64,000 nt of DNA from Trogon surrucura (taxonomy: Eukaryota > Chordata > Aves > Trogoniformes > Trogonidae), in the NCBI GenBank assembly GCA_020746105.1, contig CM036617.1, positions 35,431,898 to 35,495,897 on the forward strand. Reading direction: 5' to 3'. The position numbers and the translations under genes are program-made. This document shows positions 1 through 12,800 of the stretch, one piece after another. The notes below the pieces were generated by a model that worked only from the letters and a program-made list of their open reading frames with translations, had not been told where the DNA came from and searched no databases. Each line of letters begins with the position of its first letter. The stretch's first letter is position 1.

Positions 1-238
1 GCAGAGAAAACACATGGATGACAACACCTATTAAAGAAAAGCTGCATCTGTGGGCGTACTAAAAATTAACCAAAGCAAGCAGGACAGTCGTGAGAAATTA
101 TGAACGTTAGAGATCTGCTCAGGCTGCCTGCTTCTACTCAACCTAAAAGCACAGTTATGAAATGACAAAAAAAAAACCAATGGCGAGCAACGAAGCTGGC
201 AAAATCTTCAACACTTGAACGCGGTTCATTGCACTTAC
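1..238. other. DGKH intron 7, partial
   Basis: This is intron sequence after the exon 7 donor on the minus strand. It is AT-rich, with no repeat or exon recognised. The open frame running through exon 7 continues a little way in and then stops, as expected past a splice donor. Confidence 0.7.
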
Positions 239-364
239 CATAGCTTTACACCAAAGGCACTTCCAATCTTGCAGGCGTAAAACACTGCCACAAGTCTTGT
301 CGCAGACTGCGCATTTGGCACTGACGGGCAGATTTCCTTCTAACCACTGGTGAGGCATAGCTAT
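239..364 (-). CDS. DGKH: DGKH exon 7: most of C1B zinc finger
   Basis: This 126-bp exon encodes 42 residues, [20 protein letters not shown] then [22 protein letters not shown], phase 0 at both ends. It holds the second C1 domain up to its second CxxC pair: ligand His in PHQW, CAVC and CLWC. The closing His/Cys ligands (usually VHTxCK) belong to the next exon, outside the left edge. The acceptor is GTCTTCACAG and the donor ATG|GTAAGT. IAMPHQW and CKAMV resemble delta, while CAVC and DWKC resemble eta, so this exon alone would not settle the paralogue; the PH exons do. Confidence 0.96.
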
Positions 365-2110
365 CTGTGAAGACGTAGTCATAGAAGTTAAATACTCAGA
401 AGTACGAATTAGAGGGTTTTGCCTGTCAAATACAGGCGGAATTAAATTATTTCCCACTGCTCTGCCCTTTCACCAAAGAAACAGGCAAGGCTGACCAGGA
501 TAAGTGACACTGACGCTCGCAAGGCAACAGCTATGACTGTGGACTATGGTGGAGTTTCACATGCAAGGCAGAAAATGTGAGAGCTGGAGAAGAGAGACAC
601 TTTCCATTCAACTATTCGTGGTACTATGGTAGCAAACAGCCACAAAACAATGGGATGATTAAATCTAGAGGCACCATAATAGAAACAAGTACCCATTCAC
701 TTAATGTTGACTACGAGACACAAACTAATTCAGATAAATAAAATTCAGAAGAATAGAAGGGGCAGCAGAACGCCACTGTGCCCATAAATAACTCCTCCAT
801 CACAGCCAGTAACTCACAAAGCAGTTCCTAAATGCAGTGCAAATCTTTACTCAGTGCACTCTTTGTCCCTTTAATATCATGGGCAATTCAGGCCACTCAC
901 AGGCGCGCAACAATCCTTCTAGGAAGAATTTTCACACCAATGGCTCATAGGCAGTTGTGTTTGTAAAAATAACTCATCTATCACAATAAACCTCTGTGAA
1001 GCTTCTGTCAATTCTCCTGCTAATTTTAAAATTCATGCTTTCATCACTAAAAAACTCCCACACACGTCAGTGAATTCCAAACAGATCTCCTGGAGAACAG
1101 TTCACAGAATCATAGAATAGTTTCAGCTGGAAGAGACCTTGAAGATCATCAAGTCCAGCCTTTGACCTAGCCCTATCAAACTACTAAACTATGGCCCCCA
1201 GTGCAACATTTACCCGTCTCTTAAACACCGCCAGGGATGGTGACTCAACCACCTCCCTGGGCAGCCTGTTCCAATGCCTGAAAACCCTCTCAGTAAAGAA
1301 ATTCTTCCTAATATCTAACCTGAACCTCCCCTGGTGCAATTTAAATCCATTTCCCCTCATCCTGTCACTCTCCACTAGGGAGAACAGACCAACCCCTGCC
1401 TTGCTACAACCTCCCTTCAGGTAGTTGTAGAGAGAGATGAGGTCTCCCCTCAATCTCCTCTTCTCTAGGCTAAACAGCCTCAGACCCCTCAGACTTTCCT
1501 CGTAAGACTTATGTTCTAAGCCCTTTCCCAGCTTGGCAGCCACCTCTGTACCCTCTCCAGCACCTCAATGTCCCTCCTGTAGTGAAGGGCCCAAAACCGG
1601 ACACAGTACTCAAGGTCGAGTACAGGGGAACGATCACTTCCCTGCCCCTGCTGACAACACCATTCCTGATACAAGCCAGGAATGCCGTTGGTCTTCTTGG
1701 CCACCTGGGCACACTGCTGGTTCATGTTCAGCCGGCCATGGCCACAGTTACTGGTATGGAAGACATAAAATAAATTGCCAAAACAGCATAGTGAATACTT
1801 CCTTTGCTGAGGAGCAGTAGGAACTTCTGAGAGCAATTCTCCAGCTTCAGAGTTTCTCTGCATGTGGCCTGTAAAGTCTTGTAATGAAGCTGCAACCTGG
1901 TGCCCTAAACTCGTCCTGTGAGACAGGAATGTAACTTTTGTTCTAAACACCATTTAATCTCTAAAAAGTGTTCAGGAATATAGCCATCTACCATTGACTT
2001 CAATGGGTCACATGGCAATACTTCAATGCTTAGTCTTGTTTTGTTTTTTTTTTTTCCCCCCTAAAGAAGAAACAGCTTTGGAAAATGTTATAAATATGAA
2101 TAGTACTTAC
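365..2110. other. DGKH intron 6
   Basis: This 1746-bp intron contains one CR1 fragment (1104-1743). The remaining pieces, 365-1100 and 1745-2110, are unique AT-rich sequence in which I see nothing else. A T-rich run near 2038-2060 lies 3' of the exon 6 donor on the coding strand (as poly-A in gene orientation). Confidence 0.8.
1104..1743 (-). mobile_element. CR1 LINE fragment, 3' end with ORF2 C-terminus
   Basis: The left end carries the CR1 terminal motif (ACAGAATCATAGAATAG on the + strand). Reading leftward on the minus strand, the ORF2 C-terminus is plain: [38 protein letters not shown] and [11 protein letters not shown] are CR1 landmarks. An open frame of 119 codons (1184-1543) survives; further upstream the reading continues in a second frame (1516-1953), implying a frameshift. 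The copy is 5'-truncated, as most CR1s are. It has the same orientation as DGKH and lies in its intron 6. Confidence 0.92.
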
Positions 2111-2217
2111 ACCATCTTCATCTTCGATGATGTCTTTTCCAATTGAGGCTAATGTAGTCCACTTGCAGTTATTTGTTGCTCGGACAGCACATCTTTTATG
2201 TGCTTTAAACTTACACA
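2111..2217 (-). CDS. DGKH: DGKH exon 6: end of C1A and linker
   Basis: This 107-bp exon completes the split valine, then encodes [20 protein letters not shown] and [15 protein letters not shown]. It supplies the remaining C1A zinc ligands: the Cys of CxxC, the His and Cys of HKRC, and the final Cys of NNC. A conserved linker to C1B follows. The acceptor is GCCTTCCAG and the donor GGT|GTAAGT. The linker reads IEDEDG, the eta form; delta has IEDADG. Exon 5 plus exon 6 restores the full H-C-C-C-C-H-C-C ligand order. Confidence 0.96.
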
Positions 2218-4084
2218 CTGGAAGGCACATGTAAACATATACATCATGTTATTTGCTGTATTGCAGTGATACATATCTTTAAAATATTAAACACATATAT
2301 TCCATAAAACAGTCAAGTACGTGTCACTTAATGTTGTACACATGACACTACTCAACTAAAAGAAAATTCAGTTTGTAATCACTCCAGCTCTAACTCTCTA
2401 AACTGGGTTTAAATGCTTAGTTGTAACCTATGTTAAGTGTGTTCTCAAATCCACATCAGTCCCCATTTTTCCAAATGCAGTGCAAGGTACTAAGGTACAA
2501 ATGTATCTTTTACTGTGGTTTTGCCTCTTCTATTCCTCCAGTGACACAACTCAAGACACCTGGTTTAAATTTCCAAGAGGTGACAGCACAGTGTTTCACA
2601 GAAGTATTTTGCTTCAGGAGCTCTGTTTCTTTGCTCAGAAGCTGAGAAAGTGAAGGGTTAGGTGGCGATATATTTATTCATGATGCTGGTGTTACCATAT
2701 TTTCCAAGAGGTTACAGTAAATAAGGAAGAGCCTGGTTTCTTACTGGATTGTTTATTAAAAAACTACTAATTGGAACACTCAGTACAAGTGTGTAGCACA
2801 GGCAGACATTTTGAGTCTAATAACTATTTGTATTTTGTTTGACTCAATTAACATGACTAGTTAACAATATCATACTAGACCAAACAGACTGACGCACCAA
2901 CTGTGGGTATTGTTTTTACTGGAAGCACATGGCATCGTTCCTCTTAAGAGTACATTATATAAATTATTTTGGCAAAGACCATTAAAGGTTTATGAGAACT
3001 AGCCAGCAGACCAGAAGTAGTAGTCTCTTCTCAAACAAATATTTGACAGGAAACTATCAAAAGCTTTGGCCCCTTGCTTGTGCACCATTAAAAAACATCA
3101 AGCCATGGTACAAAAGGTCTTGTGAATCATAAATTGCTCATTTTAATTCCACTGATCCATTGCCAGATCAATTTAAAAAGTGAATTGAGACTATGTAAGC
3201 AACATCTCAGTTTGAGAGCAATCCTCACTGTTCTGGAAGATGCGTGAAAGTATGTGCGTAGCTCAAAGAGCAAGAAGGAAACAGAAAAAGGAGTTTTGTT
3301 GCTTTAAACAGTAACTCGTCTGTTCATTTTGAAAAGCAGCTTTCATAGACCCAAAGTGTGCAAACATCCCATATTCCTCTGCTACCAAGGTGGGCTCACA
3401 TTTTCAAAACAGCTCAGCATCATTCTGCGTGTTTGCCAACCCAGGGTGGTTCTAAGCATGTAATGTCACCTCTCACAGAGACACAGAAATAAAGGTTGCC
3501 TTTTCAATGATGGGCTTGAAGATAGACCATGAAATCCAGCTTCCTACTCAAAACACAACAAATCAGGGATGAGGGGCAATAGGAAATTCCAGATTAAAAA
3601 GGCGTAACAAGGAAAGGAATTTTTAAAACTGATTGAGCTACGATTCAATTAGATCTCAGGACTCTGTATTCAAGCTCTGCTCTCTCAACAAGGCACAGAC
3701 AAACTCAAACCCAGAATCTGAAGAGCTGCAGTAAGCCACACCATGGATGACAAGGGACAGCTGTTTGCTTTATGGGTATAGTATACAACTTCACAAATCT
3801 CAGGTCAGACTTTCTGTAGTTCACACCCCTGCAACCCCAAAACCACCAAACGACAATTCACACTTCTCTGAGCATTAAACATTGGCAAAACCACTGACCT
3901 TAAGATACAGATGTAACTTCCAAGCAAAACACACAGAAGTACAGAAGAGACAGGTATAGAAAGGAAAACTTTAAATCAAATCTCAACTTTAGTTACCACT
4001 CCCCCCTCATTTCTTTTGTGTCAGATGACACTGCATCCCATTCATGAATCAATCTGGAAAATTTTGGAAACATGCTGTTTCCAG

Positions 4085-4113
4085 TTGATGTCTAACATAC
4101 TGTTAGACATCAA
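4085..4113. repeat. Perfect 13-bp inverted repeat, 3-bp loop
   Basis: The sequence TTGATGTCTAACA is followed by TAC and then its exact reverse complement TGTTAGACATCAA. In RNA this would be a 13-bp stem with a tight loop. The stem is too short for a microRNA precursor. Function unknown. Confidence 0.9.
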
Positions 4114-5480
4114 TTCCTATTACTTTGCCAATGAAAGTTAAAAGATGAGAAAAGGAAAAATTTAGCCAAACCAAATCTAGAATATCTGTAGAAAGTTATT
4201 TTCAATTTTAATTTCCCGTGTAAATGTTTCTAGCTGGAATTTGGAACAGGTCTCTCAGAAAACCGACCAGGAGAACGATTGCGTTAGCAAATGACTGCAT
4301 TACCAACAACTGCTGTCAGACACAGTGACTACATCTAGAGCTATCATTATAGACGAAAAATTATTATTATTAAAAAATATTATCATAAAGAAGTCAGTTA
4401 TCATAGGATCTCTTGCACTGAAAATGTACATCTTTGTTAGCCTTTGTGACAGAAGTATTGTATTTCTAACCACCCATCAATTAATTCACCTACGTTAGCA
4501 GGACACTCAAATTTTCTCCCCAAAAATTTACCACTCTACCACCTATTCTACAATGAGTTTTCTTTTCTCTGTTCTTCTAAGAAGAACTGGCTCAGATTGT
4601 TCTTTCCCAACTTCAAAGGCCAAAGCCAAAGTTTTGAAACTGATCTGAAGATCCCTGAGCTGGTATCTGTAAATTTAAATTGTCAAGATGGAAGGATTTG
4701 TCTTCAGGTATTCCAAGAAACCTGTTTCTTTGTTTCCAAGAATACATGATGGACGGATAACCCACAGTGAAAACAGAGCGATTCATAGGAAAACGGCAAC
4801 CTGACTTCACTCCAATTTGAAGCTTATGTGTACGTTATAAAGGATAAAACTCAGTTGTTTCTTAGTAGTGTTTAGTATTTTATAGGTTTTACCATTTTCA
4901 CCCAAATAAGTTAATTTAAACTGAATGCTGAAAGCATACTCACATTAAAAGTCAAGTACTACAAAGATACTCATGCAACTTAACTTTGCAATACACTTCC
5001 AAGTGTAAAGCCTTCAGTTACACAACCACACACTTTTTGAGAACAGCACCCTCATTCACTGCACGCAATGGATGGTTCTTGACAACTATGCAGCTGTGCC
5101 GTATTCCGGACGGCAATAACTTTCAGCAGGTATTTGCCTTATTTAAGAAAAAGTTAATGAAATACTGCTTCTTAGACACAAATATTCGTTTCTTCCTGGA
5201 CTTTTAAAACAATAATAATGATGTTGATGACGATGCTCAGTACGTCTACAACTAAGACCTTTTTTCTTACTGTATCAGTGGCTCCAGAAAAGCTTCAACT
5301 AATTTTTGCAGTTATACTAAACTCAGCATTTGTTACGACGTTCAGATTAGAAACAACACATAATCACTGATTCGATTTGATCAAAAATCTTATTTAAGCG
5401 ATTCCCCCAGGACTACAGAGGGGCACAGTGTGATATAAAATCACACAATACAGTTCTCTATTCTTCCTGAATTCTTTAAC

Positions 5481-5702
5481 AATCATAGAACATAGAATCA
5501 TAGAACAGCTTTGTCTGGAAGAGACCTTCAAGATTATCGAGTCCAACCTTTGTCCCAGCCCTGTCAACACCACTAAACCCTGTCCCTCAGCACAACATTT
5601 ACCTGTCTCTTAAACACCTCCAGGGATGGCGACTCAGCCACCTCCCTGGGCAGCCTGTTCCAATGCCTGACAACCCTTTCAGTACAGAAATTCTTCCTAA
5701 TG
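5481..5702 (-). mobile_element. CR1 LINE fragment, short 3' end
   Basis: About 220 bp of CR1 3' terminus: the tail motif at the left (ATAGAATCATAGAACAG), the GAGACCTTCAAGATTATCGAGTCCAACC block, and the ORF2 C-terminal coding block up to the FFTE-like region (antisense TTTCAGTACAGAAATTCTTCC). It is truncated at about 5702. The remainder of the open frame 5599-5907 reads on into unique sequence and is not a gene. Confidence 0.9.
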
Positions 5703-8700
5703 AACAAGGAACATTCCTTCTCTTCCTGACTGCTTCAATCACTATCAGCTCTCCAGCTTGAGTTGAAATTGTGGCAAAAATCCTGCAGAAAACGACTACC
5801 CAAGCAGTGCCTACGCAATGTCTGGTGCAGTGGGCAAGAGTAACGGGGTTTTGTGTGAAAAATAACACCCAGTCATAAAGAAAAAGGACCAAGTGCACAA
5901 AGTGCATCTGCAGAGGTAATTTAATCCTAGTATCTTCTTATCGCTTGACTTCACCATCCTAAAGTGTTCCTTCAATATTATTTTGTTTGTTCAACTCATC
6001 ATGGGATAAAACATCGCATTTAAACTGCAACAAGATTCTGTCACAATAATGAACACTCTAAATGAAGAAATATATTTTTGAGGATAATAAAAAAAAACCA
6101 GTGTTCCACTGGCAATGGCTTCAATAGAAATGCAGTATTAATACAGAATTATTGAGGCTAGAGAGCTTTAAAAGTGTTTCTGTAGATAATGATCTATAAT
6201 TCTTTAGGTTTTTTGCCTAAACATTCCACGTATCCCTGTATTTACTTGACAACTTCTTAGGCTTAGACTCCTGAGCATACAGCAAATAAACTCTGAATAA
6301 GACAAACATTTCAAGAGGAGCATAAAGAACAAAGCTTTGCTTGATTCAGCTAGTTTGGACTAATTTCCAAATCAAGGCAAGAAAATGATAATTTCTCTAT
6401 CCTAGTAAAGACCGTGGATGAACACTGCAGAGAACAGTCCTTTAGGGCAAGCCAGAGCAATCAAACACACAGACAGCATTTGAAAAGTATGTTATCTTTT
6501 GACATGACACAAAAGAAGAAAAGAATGAAGCCTGCTTTGATATGAATTTACATCTTCAGTTTGAAATACATATTGATTCTGTGACTTCTAAAAATATGCA
6601 AGATCGCACTACAGTCTCTTCCCCAGCAAAGATATTAACGTACTCTCTTTTCCTGCACTGGCTTCCATAAATCTTACAGGGTGGTCTGCAATTAATTTGA
6701 CCAACTTTCACTGAAGGATACTGGGAGGGAAGGTGCCCTGAAAAATGAAGGCACCCATCTTATCTCCAAAAGAAATGAAGCTTGTTGTGTGGTCAGATAA
6801 AAAAAAAAAATAACGCAGCTGCATAGCACTGCTGGAGACCAGAATAAAAAAAAAAAGAATAAAATATTACAGGACTGATCTTCTAAAGTATAATATGCTG
6901 CAAAAAATCAGCAATGGCATTTATCTTTATTTTTACCTACAGTTAATAGCGAAGAATTAGACCACAAAGAGTACAAAGACCCTAAGCTACTTCCAAGATA
7001 CTGGTGTGCAAGTAACCCAAACCACTGAGAGGAGGAAGAGCTCAAGTATCTCTTGAGAAGAAGCCTCTTACGCTTCTCAACACAAGACATAATAGAGTAG
7101 CCTGGGATCAATGACCACACAAATAATTGAATTCAGTATAGATACAAATGGATTCCCAGCGTAAAGCGGAGCTGGAGTTTTCAGATGCCAGGCATAAATA
7201 TTTAAACAGGTTTTTTTTAAAGATGCAATGAGAAAAAGTAGCACAGAACACGTCTGGGGAATTTTAAGACTCCATACTTCCTACATCATCTCCTCAAACA
7301 GTGTATATTGGTAACATGGGGCAAGTCAAAAAAATAGATGGTGAAATGCATTAGAAGTGAAGATGGCAGAAGCAAGTAAATACGAACTCAGTCACATAAG
7401 AATTTCAGAGAAAGAAATAGTATTAAACCAAAATACACTTCTTAGGTTAAGAAATTAAGGATGGTTAACACAGGTTATTCCAGTAGAAGAATCGACTGTC
7501 AAATGACTAAGATTAGACACATTATTAAAGTTCTCCTTTTATTGTAAAAAATACTTGGGAAAAAATAAAGACGATAGATATAAACTAGTAGATAAGAAGT
7601 AAGAGGAGGTAAACTCATAAAAGCTAAAAGAATATCACAGTATCTACATAGAAACTAATCCTGGTCATGCACATTGACACCTGTGAATGACCTGTCACGA
7701 AACTGTGAAAGCAAATCCAAACTACCTTCATGAGCCATTTGTAACATATTTTTTGTTTGTAATATATTATGCAAATTTATTTTGACAAAGTCCATATATG
7801 GAAATTGAGGAAACTTCCTTAATGTAAAATTAACACCAACACTTTGGAAATTAAAACCATACTTAGAAGCAAAATAAGACACTAAAAAACCCAGCAAACT
7901 ATGAGCTACAACCATTAACACTGCTAATCTTACAAGAATAACTCTTGTTAAACAGTGCCTTAAAATAGCTATAATATTAACTCATAAAAGGATGAATTCC
8001 TTATGAAAGGAAAGAAGTCTTTCCGTTGCCTGAGCAAATATAACTGTATTTGTACACAGAGGCAACAATGTTTTTGTTAAGCACATGATACTTCCATCTG
8101 CCAATATCCGATATTGAAGATATCATAATTGCCTTAAAACTGTCAAAATTACTTATACACAGTGGAAAACATACACCAGAGAAGCTGGAAGTAACTATGC
8201 TACTTCTAATTTCTATGAAACGGGTTCGTCCCGTTCCTTGGCAACTGCACCATTACCTACATTAAAAGCGTGGACAATTCAGGACAGTGGGTTAAATATT
8301 TCCTTAACACACATTATTATGCTCAGACATCAAATATTATAACTGCACCAACAACAGATATGCATTTGCAGTTGGGTAACATGCATCCAGAAAATCAAAT
8401 TTTGAATGGTGTAACTAGAATTCTTTTCTGATCAGTTATTTTGGTAATGAAATATCTCTACATGTCATACAAATCATAAGGTCACATGGATGCTTTATTT
8501 TCTGCTGGATTCTAACACAAGCAGACTTTGTACCACTTTTTCACAGAACTTAGAGCAGAAAATAAATAAGCTGTTTCAGGTTTATTACAAATACTTGTTT
8601 GTGAAACATCATTTCTCCAGTTAGCCTTAATGCTGAAGTCTTAGCAGCTCTTCCTTTTCCTTTGTGCTGGGATTTTGTCTGTTGAACCATCGAAATGCAA

Positions 8701-9247
8701 AGGCATCTCTACCACCTCTACCCCCTCACTGCATGACAATTTGTAAAGCAACGAATCTGTCCTGCCTGTACTGCAGGATCAGGCAGCAGCTACAGCGCAA
8801 ACAAGAATCAGACGGGAAGAGGTCACAGTGCTGAACAAAGTGTTAAGAATTTCTATAGATTTGGGACAGAAAATACCACTATGATTTTTTTTCCTGAGGA
8901 ATGCTGATTCTGTAAATGAGTAAGACCCTTTTGTTGCCCATTTTTGACAGGCAAATCAAATAAACCCTGTATTTTCTTGCAAACCGTCCACCCAGCACAT
9001 TCCAAACAGGTCAGTGTGGCAGAAGGAACTGTTTTATTAAGATGACAGAAAAAGGCACCTGGAGCACGAGGAAGGTGAGCCAGGTCATCAGCAGTCCCTC
9101 TGCCCAAAAGAAAGGCACTCAAGTGAACAGACTTCTCCCAGCTTTTTTTTCTCACTCGTTACTTCCAGAATGATTACTCGTCTCAAACTCAGCCATTTGT
9201 CTACGTAGGAAGCGTTTTAAGCCGGGGGAAGAAAGCGTTTGTTTTAC

Positions 9248-9380
9248 CTTCGCAAGACAGGCCATGAGAAGTGACTCCAGAGAGGCTCTCTCTACACACG
9301 TTGCAGAAGGTAGGTCGGGCATGGGAGCAGGCGTACCAGTTATGCATCCCTGAGAAATGTTCCACATTAAACTGTGCGGT
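9248..9380 (-). CDS. DGKH: DGKH exon 5: first part of C1A zinc finger
   Basis: This 133-bp exon encodes 44 residues plus one base: [20 protein letters not shown], then [15 protein letters not shown] and VTSHGLSCE. It holds the start of the first phorbol-ester/DAG-type C1 domain, with the zinc-ligand histidine in MHNWY, the CxxC pair CNVC and the first Cys of the next pair. The acceptor is TTTACTAG and the donor GAAG|GTAAAA. The phase-1 end splits a valine codon that the first two bases of exon 6 complete. C1 domains of type II DGKs are thought to aid membrane and substrate targeting. A CAG a few bases inside the exon (ACCGCACAG|TTT) could be an alternative acceptor that drops three residues. 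Confidence 0.95.
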
Positions 9381-9708
9381 CTAGTAAAGGAGAAGTTAAG
9401 ACAAATTTGCAAGTACAGAACACAGCTACGGTGACTGAAATTACCTATGGTCCCATATTACAGGGGATGACAACGCAATGTTCACCAAAAGTATTTTTTC
9501 AAAGGGTGTTTAGCCAGCTTTCCCTCCAAACTTCTAAACAAAAGTATGATAATAAGGTCTCACTTTGCTAGTAAAGGTCCCAACACAAAACCTCACTCTG
9601 ACATTAGACACACTTTTTACACTAAAGAGGGTGAATACTCCAGTTCTGTGTCCTGTAGCTTAATCTGCTGAATTAGAACAGGTTGCACCAAGAGGGATGT
9701 CAACTTAC
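9381..9708. other. DGKH intron 4
   Basis: A compact 328-bp intron between the last PH exon and the first C1 exon. No repeat is recognised in it. Confidence 0.9.
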
Positions 9709-9813
9709 CTCATAGTGTTCTCTAGACTGAACAGACTTCAGAGAGCTTATCCAGTCCTCCATTTCTTTCCTGTTCTCAGCACACAATATTAGCCTCCTAA
9801 ATGGGGTGATTAT
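9709..9813 (-). CDS. DGKH: DGKH exon 4: end of PH domain
   Basis: This 105-bp exon encodes 35 residues, [19 protein letters not shown] through [16 protein letters not shown], phase 0 at both ends. It ends the PH domain; the tryptophan of DWISSLK is the near-invariant Trp of the C-terminal PH helix. The acceptor is CTTTTTCAG and the donor GAG|GTAAGT, a consensus donor. It lies only 328 bp from exon 5, the shortest intron seen here. The reading joins to exon 3 as NNSFT|IITPFRR, matching the expected family sequence. Confidence 0.95.
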
Positions 9814-12800
9814 CTGAAAAAGATAAGGCATTCTGATTAATCTTGACAGTAAAAATCATGGTAGACTATTAACACTTAACATACTCTTTCCTGCAAGATG
9901 ATGCAACAGGAAGACACACCCTAGATCACAATTATTAAATGCTTTAAAATATTTTCTTTAATACACTACCAAAAACAAAGCAGTTTGCTTTTCCTTTTTC
10001 AGTTCCCAAAATTTGAATCAGGCTTTGGTATAGGTCTTTACAATCTGTATTGATCTTTCCTCCTTCTCAGCTTTTTTGATACGCACTGAGATTTAAATAC
10101 TCAAATGGCAGGCACTAAAACTGCTAAAACAACCCGTCTGGAAATTGCTAATTGACTAAGATTGCAATCCTGTTTCATAACAGCATTATAGCAACTGCAA
10201 GGTCCATTCGAATCACTAGAGACAAAAACAGATCAAAATCAGAAGCCTGGAAGTCTTAAACCACAACGAAAGCTTTCATCATATTTATCTATCTTGTATA
10301 TTGATAATAAATTTATACAAATTTAAACATACATAAATTTAAAACAGAATTTTCCATATAAAGCTCATTATAAGAATACATACAGATCTTTATAAAAAAA
10401 AAACCCACAGAGAACAAAAGCAAACAGCTGAAATCATATCCTACTAGGATGGTTGAATGAATTCCCGGAAAAAGTTGATGCTGGGGAATTTTCAGTGGTC
10501 TGGAGTTGGATTCTAGAAACCTGAAAATGCTGTTTCTAGGGAGTTCAGAGTATAAGCTGGTTTTCCCCTCTCACTCATAGAAAAATAATTAAAATAACAG
10601 GAAGGCACCATAAACTATCAGCTAACTCCCACTGAAATTATTTTGAGCACTGCACTAAAATAGACAAAGCAGCTACTTACATAGAAAAGACTTTAAAACA
10701 AAATAAGTGCATGGAATTAAAGGAAAGTTAGATGCTTTGCTGTAGGAAGTCTGAAAAATAAAATTAAATCCTTTATCAGTCTCATGCATAAATCTATTGC
10801 ATAGTATGTGCCACCCACACTTGCAAATTGCTTAAGTAAAACAAAGGACAGATCACCAAAAAAATGATAGCTCTGAGTACTGTTTTAAAATATTTTAAAT
10901 TATTGTTTTAAATGCTACAGGCTAGACATTTTAACATTCGCATAATATCAATAAACACTTGTCTAAAGCTGCATTTGCTTACCCAACCTCTGCCGTAAGT
11001 AGCCTCTAGCCTTGATTTGTCCTATCCACTTCTTCATTAAACTGAGCTGCACTCTAACGTATCTCAAGAGGCAACGTAACTGAAGTGCAGCAAGCTGCAA
11101 GTCATATGGAGGGGAGGCAAAAACCCTGTGGGCATGCTTGCTTTTTCTTTTTTTTTTGTTTAATGTACTCACTTCACATGGAATGGAATAGTTTCTCTGT
11201 TTTCTATTTCCTTCAATCTTGCTTAAGCTTTTTAATAAGGTTTATTAGCAGCTCTCCACAGCTCTTCCTAAAGAACAGTTAATGCAAAGAGCAATGCTGC
11301 TCTCATTAGTTTGGAGCCAAACAGACGCTTTATTACTTCAAAATGTTTTTTCTAGGCCAGGTCATCAAACGAATCCCAGAAAAGCCATTACACCACAACA
11401 TGACTCTGGCTCCAACAACTATTAGCATTCTGCTGGAATTTCCAGGTTACAGTGGACTCAAAAATCTTACCCGGGCAAATACACCCACCAGATTATTTCT
11501 TGTTATATAGCATGACATTATAATACTGACCAAATAAATGTAAGTCCACCCAAAACTCTGCACTCTGCATCTGTCCTTCCCTCATGCTCATTACTGATGC
11601 TAACCTGTAACCAGATGTGGTGAAATGATCATTAAGCAACAACAGCTGCCGAAGACTCCTAACGATCTTGATATTTTCAAGTAATATTTCTTTATATTAC
11701 TCGTCTTTAATACTACTTATCACAGAAGCCCCCCGTGTCCCCCCACCCTGAGCAGTGGCTATAAATAAGCCAGGTACTACACACCCATGCCTTGGCAACC
11801 AAATCATGTCACCAAACTATGCCTGTAAACATACCAGAAATTCCTATATCTTCTTATTAAATTCAGAGCATAAAAAACTTGATAAATTTCAGAGCATCTC
11901 AAGAGCTTAAATCATATGCCAACAAGCACAGGAATGTAGGATCAATTATTACTAGTGCTATAAAAATAAAGTGGAAAGTTATAAGGCACACAACTTCATA
12001 AACACAGTATCTGTAACATGATTCAACCACATATTGTCTTTCATGTACATATTTTTAAAAGTAAACTTCAAGAAGGTATACAACAATATGGAAAAAACCA
12101 ACCATGCATTGCATGCAGAAAATATAGACAATGCTTGGGTTTTTTTCTTTAAAAAAAAAAGAGAAACTAAGCAGTCTATTTAGGTTTTCATCTATCTCAG
12201 TCTACAAAATCATGGTATTTCATGCAACATAAGAACTCAGGAAACCAAAGAAATTATTATCAAACAACAAGAAGTACTTTTTCCTAAATGCAACACATAC
12301 TTTAGACAGGAAAAGTATTCACAAAGGATGTTGAGGAGACCAGAAGTACAAATGTCTAAAAAGGCATTTGACAAATTCCTCGCAAAGAGATGCATCATGT
12401 ATTATAAACCACTTGCATTTACACAGAAGGCATGCTTTCTTAGGGATGCTTACAGAAAGTTACTACTAACTAACTTTTAGAGTGCATTCACTAAAGAAAG
12501 TTGAATCTGTAGGCAGACATAGTCCAAATGAAAATGAATTTAACTGTCCTTTAAACCCTTTTCCAGCCATAAATGTGGATTTCACTAGCAATCTTATCTC
12601 ATTGCATGTAGTCATATTCAAAGTCTTGTATCTTTTCTTCTACTGACCAAAGTCTACTACATATATTTTTTTTTTAAATTAATGCTTGCTGCCTCAAATA
12701 TTATTATTTACCTATCACTCTGAATATGTTAAACTCTTAACAGACAAGAAGAAACTGTATAATCCAATGACAAAGGAAGTGTCACAGCAATCACTGGAAG

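Larger units (their letters stand above)
2218..9247. other. DGKH intron 5
   Basis: This 7030-bp intron holds one short CR1 fragment (5481-5702) and a perfect short hairpin (4085-4113). The rest is unique AT-rich sequence with scattered A runs (for example near 6799 and 6847). I found no other repeat or exon. Confidence 0.75.

Noticed and set aside
12320-12410. Old LINE 3' end (AAAAAGGCATTTGACAAATTC)
   Set aside because: One short resemblance without any RT block nearby; could be chance.
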